A DNA stretch of 5,430 nucleotides from an uncultured Collinsella sp. (GTDB taxonomy: Bacteria; Actinomycetota; Coriobacteriia; Coriobacteriales; Coriobacteriaceae). Every line of letters begins with the position of its first letter. Position 1 is the first letter of the stretch. The translations under genes were made by a program, and so were the position numbers. The stretch is from NCBI GenBank assembly GCA_902490245.1, contig CABUDB010000125.1, positions 1-5,430 on the forward strand, read 5' to 3'. Positions 1 to 5,430 of the stretch are shown in pieces. The notes below the pieces were generated by a model. That model saw only the letters and a program-made list of their open reading frames with translations. It made no database searches and was not told where the DNA came from.

Positions 1-171
1 GATAGCGACAAGCACCAGCGTGGTGATGTATGCCGCGGCACGGAACACGCCAAGCATGATCTTGTTGGACAGGTCCTTGTTGATGCGGCCCTTCTTGCCA
101 TGGGAAAGGGCACGCTTGATGCGCTCGCGCGACGAGGTCGTATCGACCGTCGTGTCAACGGAATCGGACAT
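1..171 (-). CDS. pstA: Phosphate ABC transporter permease PstA, N-terminal fragment (runs off the left edge)
   Basis: Only the first 57 codons are visible, starting MSDSVDTTVDTTSSRERIKR and reaching the start of the first membrane segment (roughly residues 41 to 57, FRAAAYITTLVLVAI). The visible part has no diagnostic domain. The call rests on position: it begins 3 bases after the pstC stop codon, and PstA follows PstC in almost all pst operons. A short polar, charged cytoplasmic leader before the first helix is normal for PstA. The ATG at 171 has a GAGGGGG Shine-Dalgarno sequence (about 178 to 184) inside the last codons of pstC, about 6 bases away, so the start is well supported and the two permease genes are probably translated together. 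PstA would pair with PstC to form the membrane channel of the phosphate importer. Another permease partner is possible but unlikely. Confidence 0.85.
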   Translation of the reverse strand, partial: MSDSVDTTVDTTSSRERIKRALSHGKKGRINKDLSNKIMLGVFRAAAYITTLVLVAI

Positions 172-174
172 AGC

Positions 175-1101
175 CTACCCCCTCTTCTTCTTGGAAATCA
201 GACGGACGATGCCCACCAGCGTGGCGGAGATGATAAACAGGACCACGCCCATGCCGAACAGCGCCGAGCGGTGCAGACCCGAGGAATAGCTCATGTCGAG
301 CGCGATCTGGCTCGTGAGCGTCGAGATGGGGCTCGCAATGCTGTCGGGAATAACCGGGGCGTTACCCACGACCATGAGCACGGCCATGGTCTCGCCGATG
401 GCACGGCCCATACCCAGCACGATGGCATCCACGATACCCAGCTTGGCGGCAGGTAGCACGACCTTATAGATGGTCTGCCACTTAGTAGCACCCATGGCAT
501 ACGATGCCTCGCGAATACCCATGGGAATGGAATTGAGGGCATCGATGGTGAGCGTGGTGATGGTAGGGACGATCATGATGGCAAGCACGAACCACGCCGT
601 CAGCGCACCAAAACCAAGACCACCGGTCAGTTGCGCGATAAACGGACGGATGATGATCATGCCAAAGAAGCCATAGATGATAGAAGGGATGCCGGCCAAC
701 AGGTCAACGGCAGGGCTGATGAGCTTGCGCACGCGCTTGCCGGCGATCTCGACCAGATACACGGCCGTGCCCACGCCTAGGGGCACACCCATGGCGAGCG
801 CACCGACGGTCACCAGACCCGAGCCGGCAAGCAGCGACACGATGCCGTAGTGGCCCTCAGAGGGCGCCCACGTAAAGCTAAAGAAGTCCGCCAGACCGAT
901 GTCGGTAAAGACGGGCAGCGCCGAGTACGTGGTAAAGACAAAAATCAGGATGACGGTAACAACCGCCAAGAACGCGCAGGCAAAGAAAATCCACTGCAGC
1001 GCCTTCTCCTTGATATAGGTGCTGCGCGATACGAGCGCCAGCTCGCGCTTCTTGGGCGCCTGAGCATTCTGCTCAGTCTGGGAGTTTTCCCGTGCTTCCA
1101 T
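175..1101 (-). CDS. pstC: Phosphate ABC transporter permease PstC
   Basis: This is a 308-residue inner-membrane permease, a typical length for PstC. It pairs with PstA to carry phosphate delivered by PstS, powered by PstB. A charged cytoplasmic leader (1 to 34) is followed by a first helix at about 37 to 57, then hydrophobic segments near 88 to 113, 131 to 152, 164 to 187, 222 to 246 and 280 to 300. The ABC-permease EAA loop is at about 198 to 232 (EASYAMGATKWQT, then GMGRAIGETMAV); the second part is strongly PstC-like. The family's GIPSIIYGFFG motif is at 137 to 147. I chose the ATG at 1101 over a GTG at 1110 because the AGGGGAG ribosome site (1110 to 1116) is 8 bases from the ATG but touches the GTG. 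The start lies 1 base after the pstS stop codon, consistent with one operon. Confidence 0.95.
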   Translation of the reverse strand: MEARENSQTEQNAQAPKKRELALVSRSTYIKEKALQWIFFACAFLAVVTVILIFVFTTYSALPVFTDIGLADFFSFTWAPSEGHYGIVSLLAGSGLVTVGALAMGVPLGVGTAVYLVEIAGKRVRKLISPAVDLLAGIPSIIYGFFGMIIIRPFIAQLTGGLGFGALTAWFVLAIMIVPTITTLTIDALNSIPMGIREASYAMGATKWQTIYKVVLPAAKLGIVDAIVLGMGRAIGETMAVLMVVGNAPVIPDSIASPISTLTSQIALDMSYSSGLHRSALFGMGVVLFIISATLVGIVRLISKKKRG

Positions 1102-1102
1102 G

Positions 1103-1939
1103 CTACTCACTCCCCTTCTCGTCGTTGGTGACGGGAATAAAGCCCGCCTCGCGAATCTGCTTGTCCATCTTTTCGGACGTCACGTAGTCGATGTAATCCT
1201 GCGCCTGCTGCGAAGGCGCACCCTTCACAAAGAAGTAAAGGTCGCGCGAGATGGGATAGCCGCCACTCGCGACCGTCTTCTCGGACGCCTCAACATGATT
1301 GACCGAGACGGCCTTGACCGAGGTCTTGGCGTCGAGGCCATCGACGAAGCCCAGCGAAATGTAGCCGATAGCCCCGCGCGAACGAGATACCACGTCGCGC
1401 ACCTGGCCCGTGCCCGAAAGAACGGCGGAGCGGCGATCGAACGGGGTGCCGTCCATCACGATGGTGCGGAAGGCTTCACGCGTGCCAGACGCCTCATCTC
1501 GGTTGATAACCTGAATCCTCAGGTCCTCGCCACCGACTTCTTTCCAGTTGGTGATCTTGCCGGCATAGATATCGCGGAGCTGCTCGGTCGAGAGGTTATC
1601 GACGGGGTTGTCTTCGTTCACGATGACCGCGATACCGTCGTGGGCAATGACGATGGGAGTCAGGCCCAGATCCTGTTCGTCGGCATTGAGTCCACGGGAG
1701 GAGCTGGCGATATCGGCCGTGCCAGCGCTGACGGCTTCGATGCCAGCGGAAGAGCCCAAACCGGAAACGAGCACGTCGATGCCGGTCTCCTCCTTAAAGC
1801 CCTCTGCCGCAATTTCGGCGATAGGAAGGCAGGTCGTGGAGCCGGCCACGGTAATGGAAGAGGTAGAAGATCCCGAAGAACAGGCGCACAGCGTAAGCGT
1901 AAGCACGGCGGCGCTCAGGACCGATATGATCTTTCTCAT
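1103..1939 (-). CDS. pstS: Phosphate-binding lipoprotein PstS
   Basis: A 278-residue extracytoplasmic phosphate receptor of the PBP-like family that hands phosphate to PstC/PstA. The N-terminus is a lipoprotein signal: MRK, a hydrophobic stretch (4 to 17) and a lipobox ending at Cys20 (LCAC), so the mature protein should be lipid-anchored. Phosphate-site motifs are visible: AGSTT (32 to 36), SSSRG (79 to 83), the DGIAVIVN strand (101 to 108) and NRDEASGTR (146 to 154). By comparison with E. coli PstS, R147, S151, G152 and T153 fall at the spacing of its phosphate-contacting Arg-x3-Ser-Gly-Thr. The aspartate seen in the E. coli site appears replaced by the SSR type common in Gram-positive homologues. 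Its ATG overlaps the pgeF stop codon (ATGA) and no convincing Shine-Dalgarno sequence precedes it, so translation is probably coupled to pgeF. pstC begins 1 base after its stop codon. Confidence 0.95.
   Translation of the reverse strand: MRKIISVLSAAVLTLTLCACSSGSSTSSITVAGSTTCLPIAEIAAEGFKEETGIDVLVSGLGSSAGIEAVSAGTADIASSSRGLNADEQDLGLTPIVIAHDGIAVIVNEDNPVDNLSTEQLRDIYAGKITNWKEVGGEDLRIQVINRDEASGTREAFRTIVMDGTPFDRRSAVLSGTGQVRDVVSRSRGAIGYISLGFVDGLDAKTSVKAVSVNHVEASEKTVASGGYPISRDLYFFVKGAPSQQAQDYIDYVTSEKMDKQIREAGFIPVTNDEKGSE
1110..1116 (-). promoter_or_regulatory. Ribosome binding site that fixes the pstC start
   Basis: On the minus strand, AGGGGAG sits 8 bases upstream of the ATG at 1101, inside the last codons of pstS. 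It directly abuts the alternative GTG at 1110, which is too close to be used efficiently, so the ATG is the better start. Confidence 0.7.
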
Positions 1940-2736
1940 AGCATCACGCCGATCGCAGCATGGCGCCCACAGGTGCCGTCCTCGTTACGGTAGGAATAAA
2001 AGCGGTCGTTCTGACGCACAGTCGAAAGCTGGGTATCCACGATATTATCCGCGTCCACACCGGCATCTACCAGCGCCTCATAAATGGCAGCGGAAAGATC
2101 GAGCATGCGAGAGGCACTCGCATCGATGCAAGAGAACTCGACGGCAAAGCGATCCATGAGTTCCTGGGATACCTCATATTCGTCAGCCAAGATATGGGGG
2201 CCGATATAGGCGGAAACGTCGCTCGCATCGCAGCCGGCAGCATCGCAAAGCGCCTGGCACGCCTTGGCAGAAATACGTGCAATCGTGCCCTTCCAACCGG
2301 AGTGCACCACGGCAAATCCGCCAGGGGCCACCAGCACCACGGGAACGCAGTCGGCAAAGCAGAGCAGCACGGGCACGTCATGGGCCGTACAGACGATGGC
2401 ATCGCAGCCCTCGGCAATCTGCTCGCGAACAGCCTCAAGATCGTCGGCACCGTTCGAAGTCACCGTAACGATATGGTCACCATGTACCTGATTGGGCACG
2501 AGCAGATTATGCTCGCACTCAGTGGCGCCCATAGCTTCGAGCGCTCGACGACGATTTTCTTGAACAGCAAAGGGGTCATCGCCTACATGCGAGCCCAGGT
2601 TGAGCGAGGAGTACGCATCTTCAGAAACGCCACCGGTGCGCTCGGTAAAGGCAAAGCGGACATCGGATGTCGCGCCCTCCACCAACGTAACTCCATCATG
2701 GTCGACACGCGAAACGTTGTCCGCACGTGCTGCCAT
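1936..2736 (-). CDS. pgeF: Peptidoglycan editing factor PgeF (YfiH/YlmD, DUF152, laccase-domain fold)
   Basis: A 266-residue cytosolic enzyme of the YfiH/LACC1 family. The family was first called polyphenol oxidase or laccase-like; the E. coli member is reported to remove wrong amino acids (for example serine) from muropeptide precursors. Conserved signatures occur in order: SSLNLGSHVGDDP (43 to 55), NQVHGD (82 to 87), FADCVP (127 to 132), VVHSGWKGT (143 to 151), YIGPH (177 to 181) and FYSYRNEDGTCGR (246 to 258). The metal/catalytic triad matches His85, Cys130 and His145. Two family positions differ: the usual GPC is GPH, and the CT before the FYSYR block is ST. The ATG at 2736 is chosen because a perfect AGGAGG lies 7 bases upstream; a GTG at 2757 would place that site inside the gene. 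pgeF commonly follows ftsZ in Gram-positives, but here a terminator separates them and the gene overlaps pstS by 4 bases. Confidence 0.93.
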   Translation of the reverse strand: MAARADNVSRVDHDGVTLVEGATSDVRFAFTERTGGVSEDAYSSLNLGSHVGDDPFAVQENRRRALEAMGATECEHNLLVPNQVHGDHIVTVTSNGADDLEAVREQIAEGCDAIVCTAHDVPVLLCFADCVPVVLVAPGGFAVVHSGWKGTIARISAKACQALCDAAGCDASDVSAYIGPHILADEYEVSQELMDRFAVEFSCIDASASRMLDLSAAIYEALVDAGVDADNIVDTQLSTVRQNDRFYSYRNEDGTCGRHAAIGVML

Positions 2737-2743
2737 ACTAAAG

Positions 2744-2749
2744 CCTCCT
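2744..2749 (-). promoter_or_regulatory. Strong Shine-Dalgarno site of pgeF
   Basis: AGGAGG on the minus strand, 7 bases before the ATG at 2736. It decides that start over the upstream GTG at 2757, and as the lead site of the operon it probably also sets pstS output through coupling. Confidence 0.85.
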
Positions 2750-2763
2750 AATAACACAAGTAC

Positions 2764-2778
2764 CGCGGCGTCGCCGCG
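2764..2778 (-). repeat. GC-rich perfect hairpin in the pgeF leader
   Basis: CGCGGCG and CGCCGCG form perfect 7-bp arms around a single central base; as RNA this would be a 6-bp stem with a 3-base loop. It lies about 15 bases upstream of the pgeF Shine-Dalgarno site and is not followed by a U-tract, so it is not an intrinsic terminator. If the promoter placed at 2788 to 2816 is right, the stem would sit within a few bases of the 5' end of the mRNA, where it could protect the transcript. A DNA operator is an alternative. Confidence 0.55.
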
Positions 2779-2787
2779 CAGTCCGCG

Positions 2788-2816
2788 TTTATACGGCTGT
2801 CATACTTCCTTAAAAG
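2788..2816 (-). promoter_or_regulatory. Candidate promoter of the pgeF-pst operon
   Basis: On the minus strand a TATAAA -10 element (2788 to 2793) is preceded at 17 bp by a poor -35 (CTTTTA, 2811 to 2816). The weak -35 fits an activator-dependent promoter. An inverted repeat TCCTT-N2-AAGGA (2807 to 2818) covers the -35 region and could be an operator. Transcription would begin near 2781, giving a leader of about 45 bases. Predicted by eye only; the ftsZ terminator upstream means some promoter must exist between 2737 and 2887. Confidence 0.4.
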
Positions 2817-2839
2817 GATACCCGCAGCGGTAGGGACCA

Positions 2840-2857
2840 AACGTAAAGGGAACGTAA
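2840..2857 (-). promoter_or_regulatory. Direct-repeat operator candidate (7-4-7 layout, Pho-box-like)
   Basis: On the minus strand TTACGTT occurs twice with 4 bases between, so the repeat period is 11 bp; comparing full 11-bp units, 9 of 11 positions agree. This 7-4-7 layout is that of sites bound by dimers of PhoB/PhoP-type (OmpR-family) response regulators. The sequence itself is not the E. coli, Bacillus or Streptomyces Pho-box consensus. It lies about 60 to 70 bp upstream of the likely transcription start of the operon containing pstS, so phosphate-starvation control is a reasonable guess. Confidence 0.4.
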
Positions 2858-2872
2858 GGAGATTGGAGGCTT

Positions 2873-2886
2873 TCGTTTACAAACGA
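2873..2886. repeat. Short inverted repeat beside the ftsZ terminator
   Basis: TCGTTT and AAACGA form perfect 6-bp arms around a 2-base centre. It directly follows the U-tract of the ftsZ terminator in the direction of transcription. The 2-base centre makes a good RNA hairpin unlikely, so a protein-binding dyad is the more natural reading, but it may be chance. Confidence 0.3.
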
Positions 2887-2887
2887 G

Positions 2888-2924
2888 AAACAAAACGGGG
2901 TGCATCCAAATGGACACACCCCGT
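2888..2924 (-). terminator. Rho-independent terminator of ftsZ
   Basis: Read on the minus strand, ACGGGGTG (2917 to 2924) pairs perfectly with CACCCCGT (2895 to 2902). Inside is a 2x2 internal loop and a further 3-bp TCC/GGA stem with a 4-base loop. The stem is followed by TTTGTTT, a short U-rich run. It begins 22 bases after the ftsZ stop codon. There is no T-run on the other side, so it works for the minus strand only. It should end ftsZ transcription and isolate pgeF-pst from the division genes. Confidence 0.85.
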
Positions 2925-2946
2925 GCAGGTCGTTGAGAAAAACGAA

Positions 2947-4101
2947 CTAGAAGCTACCGCGCTTCAGGAAGTCGGGAAGCTCGAACTGGTCGTTGCCAAA
3001 GTTGGGCAGCTCGGTACCACCGACGTTGCGGGTGGGAGCGGCCTGAGCCGGGCTGGCAGCCAGGGCGGTGCGCTGCGGCTCAGCGGAGGCAGCGGCCTTG
3101 CTCTGAGACTGCTGAGCAGCAAAGAGCTCATCCTGACGGTTGACGTTGGAGTCGGAGAAGCCCGTAGCGATGACGGTGATACGCACCTGATCGCCCAGGG
3201 ACTCGTCGACAACGGTACCGAAGATGATGTTGGCCTCGGGGTCGACGGCGTTGGCGACAACGTCGGCGGCGTCGCTGATCTCCTGGATGCCCAGGTCCTT
3301 GGAACCGGCGATGGAGAGCAGCACGCGCGTGGCACCATCGATGGAGCTCTCGAGCAGCGGGCTGGAGATGGCCTGCTGGGCAGCGTCGACGGCACGAGTA
3401 TCCCCAGAAGAGGTACCGATACCCATCATGGCGGTACCGGCCTGCTTCATGATGGTCTTAACATCGGCGAAGTCCAGGTTGATGATACCGGGGACGGTGA
3501 TGAGGTCGGTGATGCCCTGGGTGCCCTGGGAAAGGACGCCATCGGCAATCGCGAAGGCCTCGAGCATGGTGGTCTTCTTCTCGGCGATGTCGAGCAGCTT
3601 ATCGTTAGGAATGACGATCATGGTGTCGACGCAATCGGAGAGGGTCTTGATGCCCTCCTCGGCGCTCTTCTTACGCTTGCGGCCCTCGAAGGTGAAGGGC
3701 TTGGTCACGACGGCGACGGTCAGTGCGCCGACCTCGTTCATCGCGATATCGGCAACGATGGGAGCAGCGCCGGTACCGGTGCCGCCGCCCTCGCCGCAGG
3801 TGATAAACACCATGTCGGCGCCAGCGAGCGCCTCGGCGATGTCGTCGCGGGACTCATCGGCAGCCTTGCGGCCAACCTCGGGATTGGCGCCGGCGCCCAG
3901 GCCGCGGGTAAGGTCGGTGCCGATGTGCACCTTGATATCGGCATCAGAGATCGCGAGTGCCTGAGCATCGGTGTTGATGGCAACAAACTCGACGCCGCGG
4001 ATGCCCTCTTCGATCATTCGATTGACCGCGTTGGTACCGCCGCCGCCGACGCCGACCACCTTAATGACGGCAAGGTAGTTGTTGATCTCTGTCTCGTGCA
4101 T
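2947..4101 (-). CDS. ftsZ: Cell division GTPase FtsZ
   Basis: A 384-residue tubulin-like GTPase that polymerises at mid-cell to form the Z-ring. Domains in order: an N-terminal GTPase core beginning [19 protein letters not shown] (8 to 26), the GTP signature [10 protein letters not shown] (105 to 114, in the actinobacterial [10 protein letters not shown] context), the T7 synergy loop NLDFADVK (208 to 215) that completes the active site of the next subunit, and the C-terminal core to about 316. A variable Ala/Gln/Ser/Pro-rich linker (about 320 to 362) leads to the tail, which ends [11 protein letters not shown]; this conserved peptide binds SepF or FtsA-type anchors. A second copy-like ELPNF lies at 364 to 368. 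The ATG at 4101 is chosen over an in-frame ATG at 4131 because CGGAGG sits 6 bases upstream and the resulting N-terminus is family-typical. It follows ftsQ after a 199-bp spacer and ends at its own terminator. Confidence 0.98.
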   Translation of the reverse strand: MHETEINNYLAVIKVVGVGGGGTNAVNRMIEEGIRGVEFVAINTDAQALAISDADIKVHIGTDLTRGLGAGANPEVGRKAADESRDDIAEALAGADMVFITCGEGGGTGTGAAPIVADIAMNEVGALTVAVVTKPFTFEGRKRKKSAEEGIKTLSDCVDTMIVIPNDKLLDIAEKKTTMLEAFAIADGVLSQGTQGITDLITVPGIINLDFADVKTIMKQAGTAMMGIGTSSGDTRAVDAAQQAISSPLLESSIDGATRVLLSIAGSKDLGIQEISDAADVVANAVDPEANIIFGTVVDESLGDQVRITVIATGFSDSNVNRQDELFAAQQSQSKAAASAEPQRTALAASPAQAAPTRNVGGTELPNFGNDQFELPDFLKRGSF

Positions 4102-4300
4102 GTCGGTCCTCCGAACAAAGGTTATAGCCATAGCATGGGTCGACCCCTGCGCACATTAACCTTCAGGTTGAAAGTAAATGCAAAGGTAAACCGTATTATG
4201 TTTGCACATTATGAACGTATCAGTCAAATAATTGACCGTGTAAACCAAACAAACAAGATAAACAGCGTGGTATGGCCCCTCAACAAAGCATCAACCAGCG
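4102..4300 (-). promoter_or_regulatory. ftsQ-ftsZ spacer, likely ftsZ promoter region
   Basis: This 199-bp gap is clearly more AT-rich than its surroundings and carries no gene. No intrinsic terminator is evident after ftsQ, so readthrough into ftsZ is possible. On the minus strand TTGTTT (4255 to 4250) and AATTAT (4232 to 4227) stand 17 bp apart as one weak promoter candidate; two CATAAT hexamers (4213 to 4208 and 4200 to 4195) are possible -10 elements without a good -35. Other structure: inverted repeat GTCAA-N4-TTGAC (4223 to 4236), dyad AACCT-N2-AGGTT (4158 to 4169), and two direct copies of GTAAACC (4186 to 4192 and 4240 to 4246). ftsZ is commonly driven by several promoters, so a regulatory role is likely, but I cannot fix a single start site. 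Confidence 0.5.
4108..4113 (-). promoter_or_regulatory. Shine-Dalgarno site of ftsZ
   Basis: CGGAGG on the minus strand, 6 bases before the ATG at 4101. It selects that codon over the ATG at 4131, which would add ten residues ([10 protein letters not shown]) not typical of FtsZ and would place this site within the coding region. Confidence 0.85.
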
Positions 4301-5430
4301 CTACGAGGTCGGAGCATTCCTAAATGTGTAGTTGCCCGGAGAGCGCACATTGATATACGTTACGCCCTCTACCTGCGAAAGCAACTTGGTGACTACGCGT
4401 TCCTTCTTGGCGATATCGTCCGAATCGCCCAGCGACACCTCAATGCCGTTATTGAGGTTTGCCGAGATGGCTTCGACCGAAGGCGTGGAAATATCCTTGA
4501 CTTGTCCCAAGAACTCGCTCGAAAAACCACGCACATAATCCAGGCCGGCCTTAACGGCTTTGGAGTTCACCGCCTGGCCGGAAACCGGAGCGACATCCGC
4601 CGAGACATCAGTCAATAACACCGCGCCATAATGCTTGGCGAGCGCCAGCGCGGCATCGATTCCGGTCAAGGTATTTGAGCCCTGCCCTGTCGTGATGACG
4701 TTGCCCTGGTCGTCCACTTCGACCGACGTCGACAGCGGGGCGATCCAGGTGTCATCGTCTCCGATAGCCCAGGCAAGGTCGTCGGAGCTGATATACGCAA
4801 TGGCGATAACTTTACGCTCCGTCGGCGTGATGATAAGCGTATGGGGAAACTGGCGCTGGACATCCACGCCCGAAACCCACGGGTTCTGCTTGAGATCCTC
4901 GGTAATCTGGTCGGGATCGACGTTAAAAAGCGACGTTCCCTCGGGCAAGTCGATCAGCTGGATAGCATCGTGCTTCGTCACATGCTCGCTGCCTTGAATC
5001 TGAATATCAGTGGCAGTAAACAGTCCAGAGTTGATCACCACGATGGCAACGACGACGAGCACGGCCAAGACGGCCAGAACGCCGCCCACGATTTTGCCTT
5101 TGCCTGTAACGACAGAAGCGGCATCTGATGTTTTATTTGCCATCGCTCCAAGTGAAGATAACGGGTTGAAACCTTTTTTACTCGAAGGCTTCTTGGCGGT
5201 AGCCGGCACCGATGTCAGCGAGCGCGGTTTCGATGCGCCCAGCGTGAGACCTGGACGCGCCGCTTTAGTTCCCGTCGAGGGCTTGGGAGCTGCCATGGGA
5301 CGGGCAGGCTTGGCGCCCATAACAGGCTTTGACGTCACCGAGGGACGAGAGGACTTTTTTGCGGCCGGACGATTACCGAGCTGCGAGCCGACGACCGGAC
5401 GACTGGTCTGTCGAGCATGCCCGACAGACT
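4301..5430 (-). CDS. ftsQ: Cell division protein FtsQ/DivIB, 5' end beyond the right edge
   Basis: A bitopic membrane protein that links the early and late division machinery (partners FtsB and FtsL) on the outer face of the membrane. 375 codons are visible. Positions are counted from an in-frame GTG at 5338, with 30 more open codons before it. A cytoplasmic tail rich in Pro, Lys, Arg, Ala and Ser (1 to about 80) leads to one membrane segment (about 83 to 103, IVGGVLAVLAVLVVVAIVV). A POTRA domain follows (about 107 to 175, with FTATDIQIQGSEHV, then NPWVSGVDVQRQFPHTL and ITPTERK), then the FtsQ beta domain ending YINVRSPGNYTFR. Neither the GTG at 5338 nor the ATGs at 5320 and 5296 has a ribosome site, and the frame stays open with the same RP/KP-rich composition to the edge, so I treat the gene as incomplete. 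ftsQ directly before ftsZ, without ftsA, is the actinobacterial order. Confidence 0.9.
   Translation of the reverse strand, partial: SVGHARQTSRPVVGSQLGNRPAAKKSSRPSVTSKPVMGAKPARPMAAPKPSTGTKAARPGLTLGASKPRSLTSVPATAKKPSSKKGFNPLSSLGAMANKTSDAASVVTGKGKIVGGVLAVLAVLVVVAIVVINSGLFTATDIQIQGSEHVTKHDAIQLIDLPEGTSLFNVDPDQITEDLKQNPWVSGVDVQRQFPHTLIITPTERKVIAIAYISSDDLAWAIGDDDTWIAPLSTSVEVDDQGNVITTGQGSNTLTGIDAALALAKHYGAVLLTDVSADVAPVSGQAVNSKAVKAGLDYVRGFSSEFLGQVKDISTPSVEAISANLNNGIEVSLGDSDDIAKKERVVTKLLSQVEGVTYINVRSPGNYTFRNAPTS
5406..5429. repeat. Near-perfect 24-bp dyad at the window edge
   Basis: The arms GTCTGTCG (5406 to 5413) and CGACAGAC (5422 to 5429) are perfect reverse complements. The centre contains the palindrome GCATGC (5415 to 5420), so only one pair (5414 and 5421) breaks the symmetry over 24 bp. 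There is no T-run on either side, so it is not a typical terminator. It falls inside the open ftsQ frame, or just upstream of ftsQ if the true start is at 5338 or later, in which case it could be an operator or a transcript hairpin. Confidence 0.55.

Noticed and set aside
1100..2751. Long plus-strand open frames (1100 to 1993 and 1960 to 2751) opposite pstS and pgeF
   Set aside because: Both lie antisense to clearly recognised genes, have compositions typical of reverse-strand reading, and lack family signatures or Shine-Dalgarno sites.
2739..2757. GTG at 2757 as the pgeF start
   Set aside because: It would place the perfect AGGAGG site inside the coding region and add MLLGGFS, which is not typical of the family; the ATG at 2736 fits better.
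2744..2778. GC hairpin at 2764 to 2778 as a terminator or riboswitch
   Set aside because: No U-tract follows it, and a single 7-bp dyad in a leader of this length is far too small for any known riboswitch.
2796..2813. E. coli-type Pho box half-site CTGTCAT on the plus strand at 2797 to 2803
   Set aside because: Only one half matches. The second half, expected 4 bases later, is CCTTAAA, and the orientation is opposite to the operon, so it is most likely chance.
4120..4126. TATAAC just upstream of ftsZ as a -10 element
   Set aside because: There is no -35 at 16 to 18 bp, and it would leave a leader of only about a dozen bases before the ATG.
2863..4323. A 486-codon open frame on the plus strand, antisense to ftsZ
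   Set aside because: It is the mirror of highly conserved, GC-rich ftsZ codons, runs through the ftsZ terminator and upstream spacer, has no ribosome site and resembles no protein family.

Overview
The window is a run of minus-strand genes from a GC-rich bacterium. FtsZ is actinobacterial in type: its GTP-binding loop reads [13 protein letters not shown] and it has a NLDFADVK synergy loop. ftsQ lies next to ftsZ with no ftsA between them, the usual actinobacterial order. Combined with the FtsZ tail (ELPDFLKR) and the general gene style, I would guess a member of the Coriobacteriia (Collinsella-like). That is inference from memory of family patterns, not a database result.

Layout, in order of transcription (right to left). 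At the right edge is ftsQ (5430 to 4301), whose 5' end is cut by the window. It has a long Pro/Lys/Arg/Ala-rich cytoplasmic tail, one membrane segment and a POTRA domain. A 199-bp AT-rich spacer with several short repeats follows, then ftsZ (4101 to 2947), which ends at a clear intrinsic terminator (2924 to 2888). A 140-bp control region (about 2737 to 2880) holds an 11-bp-period direct repeat, a weak promoter and a GC-rich hairpin. It leads into a tightly packed set: pgeF (2736 to 1936), pstS (1939 to 1103), pstC (1101 to 175) and the start of pstA (171 to the left edge). pgeF and pstS overlap by four bases (ATGA). The pst genes are 1 to 3 bases apart, with Shine-Dalgarno sequences inside the end of the preceding gene.

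Two jobs are present. FtsQ and FtsZ build the division septum. PstS, PstC and PstA form the high-affinity phosphate ABC importer; its ATPase PstB, and often PhoU, should lie beyond the left edge. PgeF, a peptidoglycan-editing enzyme normally found after ftsZ in Gram-positives (followed by ylmE and sepF), is here separated from ftsZ by a terminator and physically joined to the phosphate operon.

Everything coding is recognisable housekeeping material. I see no mobile element, CRISPR array, RNA gene or new defence system. The unusual signals are the pgeF-pst linkage, the regulatory-looking repeats in front of it, the doubled ELPxF motif in the FtsZ tail, and a near-perfect 24-bp dyad at the right edge.
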